From positions 1 through 64,000 of the forward strand of contig MU119377.1 in assembly GCA_014904845.1 (NCBI GenBank): a stretch of DNA of 64,000 bases, written 5' to 3'. Below the pieces are notes generated by a model. That model made no database searches, had not been told where the DNA came from, and saw only the letters and a list, made by a program, of their open reading frames with translations. How positions within the stretch are numbered: the stretch's first letter is position 1; every line of letters begins with the position of its first letter. This document shows positions 1 through 11,025 of this stretch, piece by piece. The position numbers and the translations under genes are program-made. This stretch comes from Acephala macrosclerotiorum (Eukaryota; Ascomycota; Leotiomycetes; Helotiales; Mollisiaceae).

Positions 1-1725
1 AATATAAAATTAAAAAATTAATAATATTTATAAAAAATAATTAAAAATATTTAATTATTTTTAATAATAAATTTAAATTTAAAATTTGTTTATTTTTTAT
101 TTTTCTTTATTAAATTTTAAAAAAAAAAAAAAAATTACGAAAAAATTTAATATTAATAAAAATATTAAAAAAATTATTAGATTTTTTAAAAAAAAAAAAT
201 AATAATTTAAAAAATTTCGAGTTTTAAATTTTTTATTTAAAGTGAATTTTTTTTTTTTTTAATTTTTTTTTTCGAAATTTGAAACGAATTAATTATATAT
301 AAAAACAATTATAATAAAATTTTATATATTTTTTTTTTAATTTTTTTTATAAATAATTAATTTCGAAAATAATATTAATTACGTATTTTTTAATATATAA
401 AAAGTTTTATTTTATTATAAATTAATTAATAATTTTTTTTATTTTTATTTTAATTAATTAATTTATATATTATAAATTATTTTAAATAAATTTAATTTAT
501 TAATTAAAACGAATTAATTTATAATTAAATTTTTTTATTTTGTATTTTATTATCTTTTTATAATAATTATTATTTTATCGATTTTTTAAAAACTATTTTT
601 TTTATTTTATTATTTTTTTTTAATTTATTAAACTTTATTAAAACGATAAAATTAATTAATTTTTTTATAAAAAAAAAATTTATTTTAAAATTCAAATTTA
701 TTATATATTAAATTGTTTTTTAATAAATTTTAAATAATTTATTTACGATTTAACGATTATAAAAAAACTCTAAATTAATTATTTCGATTTTTTAAAAAAA
801 TTATTTAAATAAATCTTTTTTAATATTAAAAATCGAATTTTAATTAAAAAAAATTTAAATTAAATTTAATTAAATATTATAAACAAAAATTTTTAAAATT
901 TTTAAATTTTTTATTTTATTTTTTATAAGTTTAATATTTATTACTATTAATAATATTATTTACGAAAAATTTAAAAAAATTTATAATAAATTTTTAATAA
1001 TTAATTTTTTTTTTTAATAATATTTAATTTGAAAAAATTAATTTAATAATAAATATTTATATATTTATTAATAAAAACATATTATAATTTAAATTAAATT
1101 AATTTTTTAATATTTTTTAATAATAAATTTTTTTTTAAATATAAAATTAAAAAATTAATAATATTTATAAAAAATATTTAAAAATATTTAATTATTTTTA
1201 ATAATAAATTTAAATTTAAATTTCGTTTATTTTTTTTTATTAAATTTTTAAAAAAAAAATATTATAAAAAGATTTAACGTTATTAAAAATATTAAAAAAA
1301 TTATTAAAATTTTAAAAAAAAATAATAATAATTTAAAAAATTTCGAATTTTAAATTTTTTATTTTTTTTTTATTTTTTTTTTCGAAACTCGAAACGTGTT
1401 TATTATATAAAATAATAATTATACTAAAATTATATATTTTTTTTTTAAAAATTCTTATAAATAATTAATTTCGAAAATAGTATTAATTAAATATTTTTTA
1501 ATATATAAAAAGTTTTTATTTATTATAAATTAATTAAAAACTTTTTTTATTTTTATTTAATTAATTAATTAAAATAAATTAATTTAAAATTAAACTTTTT
1601 TATAATATTTATATTTTTAATAAAATTTTAATATTTTTTATTATTATATACAAAATTTAATTAATTAATAATTAAAATACGTATTTTAATTCAATATAAT
1701 ACTAATATAAAATACGTATACGTAT
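1..1725. repeat. AT-rich, RIP-mutated repeat block
   Basis: Almost pure A/T; the remaining C and G are mostly in CpG (acg, tcg). No coding potential. It contains two copies of one unit, at about 1-570 and 1140-1610, separated by a second unit (about 570-1140). Both units recur, less mutated, at about 59290-59880 and 58480-59290, so this is a heavily mutated copy of the repeat family of the large right-hand block. The unit order here is B-A-B. Confidence 0.8.
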
Positions 1726-2397
1726 TCTCGATTTAAGCCAATCAGAATACGAGAATTCAAGTTTAGTGAGTACATATGCACTAAGACAATATAAATGAGT
1801 ACGTTTCTATAGTAGTTGCTTGCTTTTACTCTCGGCTTACTTCGGTTTAGTAAGCTCGCCCGAGCTGCCCCTGAGCAAACCTCAGCAACTCACCTAAGCA
1901 CCCCAAGCATGCACTATAGCGCCTGAGACCACAAAAGACTTATGCTAAAGCCTATAGCTAGGTTCGGTAGACGTAAGAATTACGTTCTTGCGGAAAAGGC
2001 TTCAGTGTCGCTTCAACTAGGGAATTTCCCGCCATTCGAAAGATCGAAGATAAAAGGCTGCCAGTAATTTTTGAGCTGTTGGTGGGTCGGAAATTTTTGA
2101 CGGGGTGGCGATGTTTATATTTCTCCGACGTACTTAAGGAGCGGTTGCCTCTATGATGACCCTTTTGGCTACGCGATGATTAGCAACGAGATGGCTGCAG
2201 TGTCTGCAGTTGCTGGGATCGTATAATAACTCAAGTTAGACAAAGAATTTATTTGGCTGTCAACCAATTGCAAAACCCATAAGCTAAAGGGAGAAGAACC
2301 AATTAAGGAGAGAAGCTCTTGATATACATAACACATGTTTGGACTTTGTGACCCTTGAAATTTCCTGAAGTGATACAACCTTGTTCCCTGAGGGGCA
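1726..2397. other. Non-coding transition zone, possible LTR remnant
   Basis: Base composition returns to normal at about 1726. No convincing gene. A TATA-like motif near 1789 followed by a pyrimidine-rich stretch and C-rich sequence (about 1810-1910) resembles the promoter and R region of a fungal LTR, but no second copy was seen. An 82-codon minus ORF (2169-2417) overlaps the 3' end of the next gene and looks fortuitous. Confidence 0.35.
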
Positions 2398-5360
2398 TCA
2401 CAAACCGGCCCTAGCACTAACTATCCCTTCTTCGTCATGTAAAGAATAGCCGGATTCCTCCGCGTTTTGACGCCGAGTTGTCCGCGGTGGTAGGTGTACC
2501 ACAGTTACCGGTGGCGTTGGCTGTGGATGATGAACCCTATTCACATTGTTTGCTCCGAAAGGATTCTTTAGTCCCAATCTGACTCTCTGTAAAGAATGCA
2601 TCTTATCCACAATCTGCGAAGGAACCCGGAGAACAGTCTCCCGATAGAGGGTTCCGGTCGTGATGTCGTATGAGCATGCCAAAGCCCGCTTCATTCCGCC
2701 TTCGGATCCGCCGATGATCAAAGCCACGGGAGGGTGACGAGCCTCAAAAAGCGTTACGTCATCGAGAACGTGTCAACGAGCGTAAATAGCTGGGTTTTGA
2801 TTAGCAAGAGACAAACCCAAGCAGATTTTTCGAGGTTGAAAATCCGTACCTTCATACTACCATATGCATTTCTGCTCTTTTCCTCTGCTGAACTGTAGCT
2901 AAAATGCTTGCACCGGGAAGTTGGCAGCGAATTGGTACAGCTGTCGCATGGGGAGCAAGGGTCCATAGCTTCGACGGGATAGCCGTAGATGGGATCACGG
3001 AGATCATTCACAGCCATATCCAACAATGGATGTCCCGCTCCTGCCTCGACGCCTTGGAAGTGTTCTCGAAACCGGTTTCGATGCTGATGCCGTGACAAGG
3101 GAGATCCATATGGACTCCACTTGAGGCGCCCCATCTTGGCTCCAAATATCTTTTCTTCGATTTCGGGCAGAGGAAGGTAGCCCTCAACGCCAAACAAGCA
3201 AGGCTCAACCTCACATAGTTTGCCTTTGTACAAAAGAGGGACATAGGCGGGCGCTGCCAACAAGATAATGGATGACACAACAATTAGGGAAATCGCTGCT
3301 GCGTGAGAAGCAATAAATAGGGTGGCCCCGAAGCTGAAAAGTAGTGGTGAAAACATGGTGATGTATATTAGGGTCTTCCGTTTCCAGGTCAGCCTCTTCA
3401 TTGTATGAACAGTGCTGAATGAATGCCATTGGACCATAGCACCTTTGAAGCCGTCTACAAAAACAGTGTCGTTCTCTCCGATCCCACACACTTGTACATG
3501 TGGAAATATGTCCCAAAGGATAGACTTGTATTGGTCCGACATCCTATTCCACGGCTCATCTGGGCGCTCAGGCAATAGACATATCAGCCGTTCCATGAGC
3601 CGGTCGTTGTCTTGCGGCAGAGACAGTCTGTAAAGGAGCAATGCATTAGACAAACACATAAGGATGCTGACTTGAGGCTGAGTGACCACTCACCTAGCAA
3701 ACGCTTGAAATGAAGAATCACTTGTGTCAATCATTGGCCGGACCCTCAGCAATCCCATGAGAGCATAACTTTTATCTCCTTTATGTTTACTCTCTAATTC
3801 TTGGTTGTCCAAGCACTTTATCGCCACGCTTACCAGCTCTAGACGACTAAGTGGAAGGTTGGTGAAATGCTCCACAAGTTGTCGTGAGTAACCAGCGTCC
3901 GGCCATGCAATTTCGGCGAGGCGAACTTTAGAAATGTGCGACCGCTGGTCGAGTTTGGTTGATACTGTGACAGAATCACCTTTGCTCAGGATGACCTCGT
4001 TTAGTGTCCACACTCTTTGGCCCCAGCCTTGAAGTGCTTTGGCCTGCATGCTAGGATCACCTTCTTGCAAAGGTGTTGCATTCTGGGCAATAATGATCGA
4101 ATGATCTGCTCCCCTGATGATATCGCTCATGGTATAAACCTAATCAAATTGCTAGTCAGGCAAGGGCTCAGAAGACGGTAATAACAGCTCACATCTTGAT
4201 CTGTCAGGAGCTTTTTCTCGTCTTCGTCTGTGACCTCTTCCACTCTGTCTTCTTCTTCGATGTATTTTCTATAGGGTTGGCATAGACCATCCAGCCAGAA
4301 TGCCTTTGGCTTTTGTGCATGGTCCCGAACAGAATTCGCATATTTGAAGGTTTCCCGAACAGCCATATCGTAAAGAAGTTGGTAATTATCCTCCTGCTCT
4401 TTTTCGTCCTTACTGTCGAACTGAATCTTTGTGTATGATATAAAGACATAATGCGCGTGATCGTCCTGCTAATCATTAATATCTTTCGATCAAAGTCGAG
4501 ATTCATAACTCACTTTTCGTACAGGCCTTACCTCAGTGCGAGGAGGCCCGACGCTATTTCCGTTTTCGTCTCGTTTTCCTTCGGTCAAATAACAGAGGAA
4601 CCTAGGTCTGAATGCACGATATACTCCAATATCACCTGAGGTCCATGAGGGATCATCTAGACGTCCTTCCTGAATTTCTCTCCTGTTTTCCCAGAAATTT
4701 CGAGCTAGGCGTGGGTATCGGTAACCATTGTACAAAAAGGGCAGATATGCTCGCGAGTTCTTTCCACCGGGCTGACCATGACCTGGCAGAAACAACTGTC
4801 ATCAAAGGCATGCTTGTCAGTCTGAAGAGGTTGCAGATATATTGTCGATGGCCAAAACTCACGATAATGACGATTCCCAGAGATGCAGGAATCCAGCGAA
4901 TAACGACCGATATCCAGTCCGCGCGGGTCCATTCTTCTATCCGGTGCCTCCTTCCAGGTAGAATGGCTTGGAGAGGAAAGTTGGCCAGACGAAAGAGCCT
5001 AGGTGCTGTGTTTCTGATGACCGTCCGATCCCAAGTGCTGTTGTCTAATGTGCAGAAAGAATCTCTCGTTTGAACACAAAGACGTTCGAATTTTCCAGAC
5101 GATGGATTGATCGTACATGCATATGGTTGATCTCCGGAGATTTGCCTTCCCATACCATCGATGGCATTGTAGTTGTCTTGGGAATTGTACTGCAAGCTAG
5201 CTGGATAGTAAAGTCTAACAGGCCTAGTCTCATCACCCCAGCCTCTCCATGAGTGCTCAGTCGTAGTCCAGGCATTGTACCATCCACGGATATCATTAAA
5301 GTTAGCGATGTAGTCGGGCACAGGCTCCTCGTTGCTATTACTGGGGGCAGGAATTTGCAT
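2398..5360 (-). CDS. HET-like multi-exon membrane protein, frameshifted near the C-terminus
   Basis: Uncharacterised fungal protein of about 890 codons in six exons: 4863-5360, 4514-4795, 4193-4465, 3694-4139, 2850-3627 and 2398-2789. All five introns (48-67 nt) have GT..AG ends and several show CTAAY/CTGAC-type branch sites. The middle resembles a distant HET domain: AFWLDGLC, then VYTMSDIIRGADHSIII, then GQRVWTLNEVIL, matching the LWIDALC / M..IY..A / RAWTLQE order of HET proteins. There is one membrane segment near residues 155-175 (WISVVIRWIPASLGIVIILF) and two more in the fifth exon (IYITMFSPLLFSFGATLFI and the next helix). After LFTLVDTFSMT the frame meets TAA at 2754-2756. The family-like continuation (VTLFEARHPPVALIIGG..LYRETVLRVP) lies in the next frame, and the exon sum is one base short of a multiple of three, so one base appears deleted. 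The start at 5360 is the first Met of the exon; upstream coding is possible. Function unknown; a self-recognition role is inference. Confidence 0.7.
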
Positions 5361-6125
5361 CTTGGAAGTTGGTAGAGTATGTCTTGCTCCGACAGGATCG
5401 TTCGGGCCCTAGAAAGGTTAGAAAGCAGAGTATAAAAGGAATTAGCAGTTTACAAGGGGAATAAATGACAAACTAGAATCTAAGAGCGTTGTCCAGTTTC
5501 CAATTTGGATGTGCTCGAAGTGACTGTCGAGGTGGATTGAACAGCAAGCGTAGATCCTATGGCTATAAATCAAGGAATGCAATCAGCGAACCCACTGGTG
5601 GACGTACCACTTTCCCCTTCCTTTTTAGGGTTTATTGGCTTCGTAGAAGTAAAGGTGCTGGTATCGCTGCCCACCGTCCAGTCAAGCTCAGCCTGAGCGG
5701 AACGTCAATGAAAACCCTACACGAATCAAAATAAAATCGGGTAGCATACTAGTTTACTAGATGTCTTTTCTTGAATCGCGGTGATATCTTGACTGTGTCG
5801 ACCTGGGCCACTGGAAGCCTACACGGAATCAGTTAGTGCACTTAGTGATGCTGTATATCCCATAAGGTGATCTTACCATATGTGTTTTTGTATCAAGTAT
5901 GGCTAAGCGTCTGCTCTTTGACAGGATGTGGTGTAACAATTGGGATGTTAATCTGGTGATGCAATAATCTCGAGTGAAGGAATGTGATTTTCATTTATAG
6001 CCTCATGAGGCTCCTTTGGAAAAGATCGCCGATCATTCTTGCTTAGCCGCCTGGAACCCAGTTTGCCCACCCCCTTTTTACTGCATTCCCGCTATATCGA
6101 GATTAGGCCAGATGATTGACAACCC
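5361..6125 (-). other. Upstream region with possible Ser/Thr-rich 5' exons
   Basis: On the minus strand the frame of the 5360 start stays open back to an intron-like acceptor (CTAACCTTTCTAG, about 5411). Farther up is a Ser/Thr-rich open stretch (about 5500-5705) with a good GTACGT..TTATAG intron inside it, ending in an in-frame TAG just before the next possible junction. It could be the N-terminal extension of the neighbouring gene, broken or spliced in a way I could not settle. The rest of the interval holds nothing recognisable. Confidence 0.35.
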
Positions 6126-6226
6126 TCGTCCGACTGGTATGAAAGTGGGGGGTGGACATTTTCTCCCTCGCCCGGCTGGTATGATAGTAGGATGCAGAGA
6201 TTTTCTCCTTCGCCCGATTCTTATCC
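6126..6226. repeat. 42-bp imperfect tandem repeat
   Basis: Two full units (from 6126 and 6168) and a short third start (6210). Each begins tcgyccgrctggtatga and ends with a ttttctcc-type motif. It lies in the divergent intergenic region between the HET-like gene and the CorA-like gene. Confidence 0.7.
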
Positions 6227-6450
6227 GAACATGATGCCACATTTACAAATAGGATTCTTCTTCCAGGTTCTCCTGCATGAGCCACCAAGCCACAGTTATG
6301 CATTTCATAAGATGGCCGATGGACACGTCATCCCCAGAAAGGCTCAGGTTTTTCATCAAAACACGAAAAATTCTTGTTGTTATAGTATTGTTTCCTTTAA
6401 ATTTCCCTAAGGATACAAAAGGGACGAGGTGCATTTTCAAGAGGATTTTG

Positions 6451-8184
6451 ATGATGACTACTCTCGGCGATGACCTTCGGTATATATCTCGCTTTGAACA
6501 GGAGGTTAAATCACTTCGCCAAGCAGGGTTGCACCAATCTTTGAGAAACTCTCAGTATACAAGCAGCAACGCTAGAGCTCATCCGCCGTTCTGTCTGTAT
6601 CAGTGGCATCGAGGTGAGAGAGAGTCCCTGTATTTCGGGTGGAAACTTTTTCTGTATCGTCTGTCTAATGTGAAATTATAGGAAAACATCCAACTCGCAA
6701 AGAGATGCTATCTGTGGATGAGCTTGGAAATTGCGGTGGGTGGGATTTAGGTATCCTGTAAGTAGGTTGCCGCCCAGGTCGCCGCCTGGGTCGCCGCCTC
6801 ATTCTATTTCTGAAGTCAACCTTGATGCTCAATTGGCTTTGTTCGATCTCGTCCTCAATTAAACTTTCCATAACTGGTTTCAGCACTGCCCCAACTGACG
6901 AGCCCGCCTCTTTGCCCGACTTTCTAAAATTGGTTGACTTGTTTGGCATACCGAGCGACTTCGTCGCCGAGAGATTTCATGCAGTCACCCACTCATTCAG
7001 CACCCGCAAGTTGAGAGACGAATCCGAAAGTATGTGCCCGACGCAATTTCTTAAAGACTATTTCCAAAGCACTTATTAAAACAAAATAATTCATAGTTGT
7101 ATGGATTCGTTTCCTCACTCTACTGCCATCACTGCCATTCCATGGAAAACCCCGATGGAGGAGATCGGGGGTCGTGTTGAAGTGGTTGCCAACTCCGCCC
7201 TCGAATAACAAGTCCACATCAGAGCCATCTCGACAAGTTACACTTATTTGTTTCCAGCCCGTTGAAGGAGTCTTAGTAGCTATCAATCGACTTTTTAAGT
7301 CTAGCAGCTAGGAAGACACCCTGAGGGATCCATATTTCCTGATCAATGCATCATTCGAGACATGGCATGAACTTGTTGATGAAAATGCGTGGAAACTGGT
7401 GGATTTCTCTCGTGAAGCTGAAAAAGTGCGTTGTCCTTATTCTCGCTCAGTTGCAAGGAGTTCGGGTCTAATCCAAATAACGGACAGAGCATATTCGAAC
7501 ATTCGGCCCAACTAGAGATCGACAGCTCCGAGTTACTCGCAATCGATTACAATAGCATCCACGACCTTGCCAAAGATGCCATACACATGGTGGAGGGGTT
7601 GGATGCCGTTCTCAGGTCCCTTGAGTGTGCTTTGCATTACCATAGCGAAATAGAGAAGCTGCAAGAGGACGATCCTGCCATCTGGGAAGCCATACACCGT
7701 TGCCTGCACTACCGCAAAGAGATGTTTCACTCGACTAGATTGCGAATGCTAAGCGTGGACCAGAGACTAAAGAATGTTATCAACATGGTTGGTTGTTCCA
7801 TTCATTTTCTTTTTGCCAAAATTCTGAAATATTTAGGCCTTTAACATTGGGACCATGCATGATAGTCGGGTCATGAGGCAAGATAGCTATGTCATGAAAA
7901 CACTCTCGATATTGGCGATGGTGTTCCTCCCCATCTCCACGGTTAGCTCCATTTTTGGTACCCAGTTCTTCGCCACAACCACATCGCCGGATCCCACATC
8001 AAGCACTGGCGCTGTCACTACATCATTTGTTGTCAATAAAAAGATCTGGTGGCTGTGGACAATCTCGATCCCTGTAACCATAGTCATGTTAATTGGTTGG
8101 GGAGTCTGGATTAAGCGGTCCCAAGTAAAAGCTAAGAGACTAACATATTGGATGAAGGATGTTGAGAAGGCTAAATCCGCTTGA
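6451..8184 (+). pseudogene. CorA-like Mg2+ transporter family protein, disrupted
   Basis: Fungal CorA/ZntB-like protein. Proposed exons are 6451-6613, 6682-6757, 6884-7029, 7097-7425, about 7458-7787 and 7837-8184; the start is a tandem ATG at 6451. The cytoplasmic part has FGIPSDFVAERFHAVTHSFS (about residue 100) and VTLICFQPVEGV. The C-terminus has a helical region, INMAFNIGTMHDSRVM, then two membrane helices (TLSILAMVFLPISTVSSIFG and IWWLWTISIPVTIVMLIGW). The GMN motif of true CorA channels is not present after the first helix (FGTQFF instead), as is common in fungal relatives, so transport activity is uncertain. An in-frame TAG at 7309-7311 sits between FKSSS and EDTLRDP, where relatives as I recall them have Trp: a TGG-to-TAG change. 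The join near 7426-7457 also needs either a 32-nt intron, which is too short, or an indel. The reading elsewhere is clear, so this looks like a recently dead gene. Confidence 0.75.
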
Positions 8185-8430
8185 GAAGCGTCTATTTTCC
8201 CTAACTAGGCGGAACATTCAAGCCGAATATTGGCTGACTATCCAAGGGTAGCGGATCAGAATAGACTGACAAGATCCATTTCCAAGTTGTTGCCGCTCCA
8301 GGCATGTTCTGTATAGTTTCCTTCTCGCTGGTCAAGCCACCATCGTATTCGGCTCAATAATTCAGATATATCACTTGGGATATATTCCTATCTGAAAATC
8401 GGATGTGTTCGCAAAAATGGTATCATACTA

Positions 8431-9121
8431 TCATTTTATGATCCCGCAGGCACAAGTACTCCCTTGATGTCGACGGGCAGCAACAAATGCTTCTGCAGAG
8501 TGAAGATCCTTTAATCTCGCGGTATGCGCCTCAAGGACATTAACAAGGACGCTTCGATTTTCAGGGACAGTAAGGACAAGATTACGCATGCTTGCTTCTA
8601 GGGCTTTAGAATTTTCGGAGTTAGACACAACCTGAAATTCGATTTTGTTCCTGTAAGAACGCTAATGGGAACTCATCCGCGTACCTCAACTCTACGAGGA
8701 TAGACGTTTCAAGGAGCGCACGAAAACGGCCGAGTCTCCCGGAAATCGCTAACACCATTGCTTCGCTTCAGATAATTTTTATCGCTTGTCGCATGCTCTT
8801 CCAAGCCATCTTCTTCCCTTGCATTTTGAGCGCTACCGGGATCTGGAGTAGTTCATCGGCTGTCTCATAACAGCTTGAGCATAAACCATCCAGCAACTCC
8901 CTAGCCTTGTCCTCATACCCTGTATTGCTTTTCTGATTAATCGTCAGCCTCGATTGAAAGGTCTGGGTTGTCTCGGAAGCTTTTGCGATGCTGACATTGT
9001 TTGTTGAGAGAGCTTCCGCAGACTTGTGAATCTCATGCGCCTTTCCAAAACGTTTGATCCAGAAATCGGCGAAGTTGACGAAGTTGCTGGCGAGGCCGAG
9101 AGCTGTCATTCGGTCTACCAT
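8431..9121 (-). pseudogene. N-terminal domain fragment of a NACHT/ankyrin-type gene
   Basis: The start MVDRMTALGLASNFVNFADF matches the N-terminal helical domain of fungal NACHT, ankyrin and other NLR-like proteins (compare the common MDPISALGLASNIVQF pattern). It continues with a Cys-containing helix (LLDGLCSSCYETADELL) and WKSMRQAIKII. A TGA at 8768-8770 then interrupts just before SEAMVLAISGRLGRFRALL, at a place where relatives have Trp (WSE): a TGG-to-TGA change. A further frame change near 8651-8684 needs a 34-nt GT..AG intron, shorter than usual, or an indel. After about 65 more codons the ORF stops at 8431. No NACHT or repeat domain follows, so only the N-terminal part remains. The longer ORF start at 9226 is out-of-frame retrotransposon sequence, so I chose the Met at 9121. 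Confidence 0.65.
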
Positions 9122-9134
9122 TTTGAGCAACGCT

Positions 9135-9640
9135 TCACGTTTCGGTACGATTCTTTCCCTTCCTTTCTGATCACAACTGTGATTGATGGTCTGAAGTGTT
9201 TTGGGTAGTAGCCTATTCTCAGGCATGATTAAAGAGGTGTTTGAGGTGGGGGAGTATTTGGTTCAGCACTTTATGGAGGATACCATTAGGGATTCCGTCC
9301 ATTCCTGGTGCCTTCTTGGCTAGAACCCTCATGATTGCTTCTCTGATTTCCCTTGCCGTGATAAGTGGAAGTATGATTGGGGGTCGGTATTCATAATTCT
9401 CGGTATCAGTGAGATTTGGTTCTGGTGGTCTTGGGAAGAAACTTTGGCATAGCAGGTCGACCTTTGCTGCTAGGTCTGTCGTTGGTTCTCCTGTATTGTC
9501 CTTGAGTACTGGTATCAGGGCATAAGTATTCGTTCTTCTTTTATTGGCTTATTTGACCAGTTTTTACATTTTCTCCAGCGTTTCAAATACTTCTTTTATT
9601 CTCTTTATATGAGTTTGTCGTAGCGCTTTTTTAATAATTC
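9135..9640 (-). mobile_element. Non-LTR (LINE, Tad-like) reverse transcriptase fragment
   Basis: The minus strand encodes the N-terminal part of a LINE reverse transcriptase: AREIREAIMRV, then KKAPGMDGIPNGILHKVL (the APGxDGI motif of RT block 1), then in the next frame LRIGYYPKHFRPSITVVIRK. The main open part is 9222-9548. A one- or two-base indel at about 9219-9225 shifts the frame. Upstream (9549-9640) the same reading continues as KALRQTHIKRIKEVFETLEK, with TAA stops at 9564-9566 and 9549-9551 where Trp is expected. Mutation increases toward the AT block, so the element probably continues into it. The left end is abrupt and touches the NACHT-type fragment. Confidence 0.8.
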
Positions 9641-10640
9641 TGCTTTTATAATTTCGTATTATTTAATAAATTTTTTTACTTTTTTTATGTTTTTTTATTT
9701 TTATTTATATATAAAAATATAAAAATGTAAAATTTTAACGTTAATATATTTATTATAATAATATATAATAAACGTAAATAAATTAATTGTTTATTTTAAA
9801 AATTAATATTAATTTTTATTTATAAATACGTAATAAAACTTATTTTAATAATAAATAATTTAGTTTAAATTTAATCAAAGTATTTAAATATAATAATTTA
9901 ATTAGTTTTTTTTTAAAAAATTTTATAACGAATATTAAAATTTTAATTAAATATTATCAAATTTTAAACGATTTTATTAATTTATTATTACGTAAATTAA
10001 TAAATTATAATTTTTTTTTAATAAAAATAATAATTATAAAAAAATTTTAAATACGTTTTTATTTTGAATATTAAATATTTTTATAATTATATATTAAAAA
10101 AAATAATTTGAAATAAAAAATGAAAATAGTAAAAAATATTAAAATTTAATTTTATAATTATATAATTTTTAATAAAAGTTTTTAAAAATATTTTTTTAAA
10201 ATTATATATTAAAAAAAATAATTTAAATTAATTATATTAATTGTATTAATCGTAATAATTTAATATAAAAAACAAAGATTTTAAAAAAAAAATATTTAAT
10301 AATATAAAATTTTATAATATATTTTTATTTTAAATATTAAAAATTTTATTAATTTTATTATTTAATAAAATTTAAAATTATTATTTTAATTTTAAATTTT
10401 TATAAAACGTTTAATTTAAAACTTAAAATAAAAATAAATTAATAAAATTATAATTTTTATAATTTTTTATAAAAACGTTTTTACGAAATTTATAAAATAA
10501 AATATATATTAAATAAAAATAAATTCGTTTATTAATTAATTTGTTTATAAATTAATAAATAAATATTTTTTATATAATATTAAATTAAATTAATAATATA
10601 TTAAATATAAAATATTAAAATTATTATTTTGATTTAATAC
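9640..10640. repeat. AT-rich, RIP-mutated block
   Basis: About 1 kb of nearly pure A/T with scattered CpG. It adjoins the LINE fragment and probably contains the mutated upstream part of the same element. No reading frame can be followed. Confidence 0.75.
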
Positions 10641-10712
10641 CGTTATATGCTTATATTTGTGTACGAAGAAGAAAAGGAAAGCTTCTGAAGAAAGCTCCCC
10701 TTTATATACTAG

Positions 10713-10943
10713 CTAAGAAGTCACATGACCGATCATGTGACTTCGGTACGTGATTTCTCTGATCTTTGTTCCGACAGAAAGGAAGTTATTAATGTTGGTA
10801 GCAAGGAGAGTATAAGCCACAGTAAAGTCCACGAAATTTCTATCTCTGAAAGTCCATGGATTGAAGCCTGATGACAAGGCGCAGAAGACGTTGACCCAGA
10901 TGCCGAACGGGAGGAAAATCTGACTCAAAACGAACAAACCCAT
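10713..10943 (-). CDS. Short hydrophobic ORF, hypothetical
   Basis: 76 codons beginning MGLFVLSQIFLPFGIWVNVF, one probable membrane segment or signal anchor at residues 2-25, then a mostly polar tail. No family recognised. It lies 82 bp downstream of the four-helix membrane protein on the same strand and could be a decayed piece of a related gene. Its last codons are formed by a 28-bp palindrome. It may not be a gene. Confidence 0.25.
   Translation of the reverse strand: MGLFVLSQIFLPFGIWVNVFCALSSGFNPWTFRDRNFVDFTVAYTLLATNINNFLSVGTKIREITYRSHMIGHVTS
10717..10744. other. Perfect 12-bp inverted repeat
   Basis: Arms GAAGTCACATGA and TCATGTGACTTC are separated by CCGA. It could be a hairpin terminator or a dimeric protein-binding site containing TCACATGA/TCATGTGA half sites. 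It lies about 75 bp from the edge of the AT block. Confidence 0.7.
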
Positions 10944-11025
10944 TTCGAGAGACCGAAATTGAGGAGATTCTATTGACTATGATAGTTTCAATGTCTTTTA
11001 TTGTAGATTGAGCGTGGTTTCGGTC

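Noticed and set aside
2904..5252. Plus-strand ORFs opposite the HET-like gene
   Set aside because: Shadows of the spliced minus-strand gene, which has clear introns and protein motifs.
9122..9226. N-terminal extension of the NACHT-type ORF to the Met at 9226
   Set aside because: These codons are retrotransposon RT sequence read in the wrong frame.
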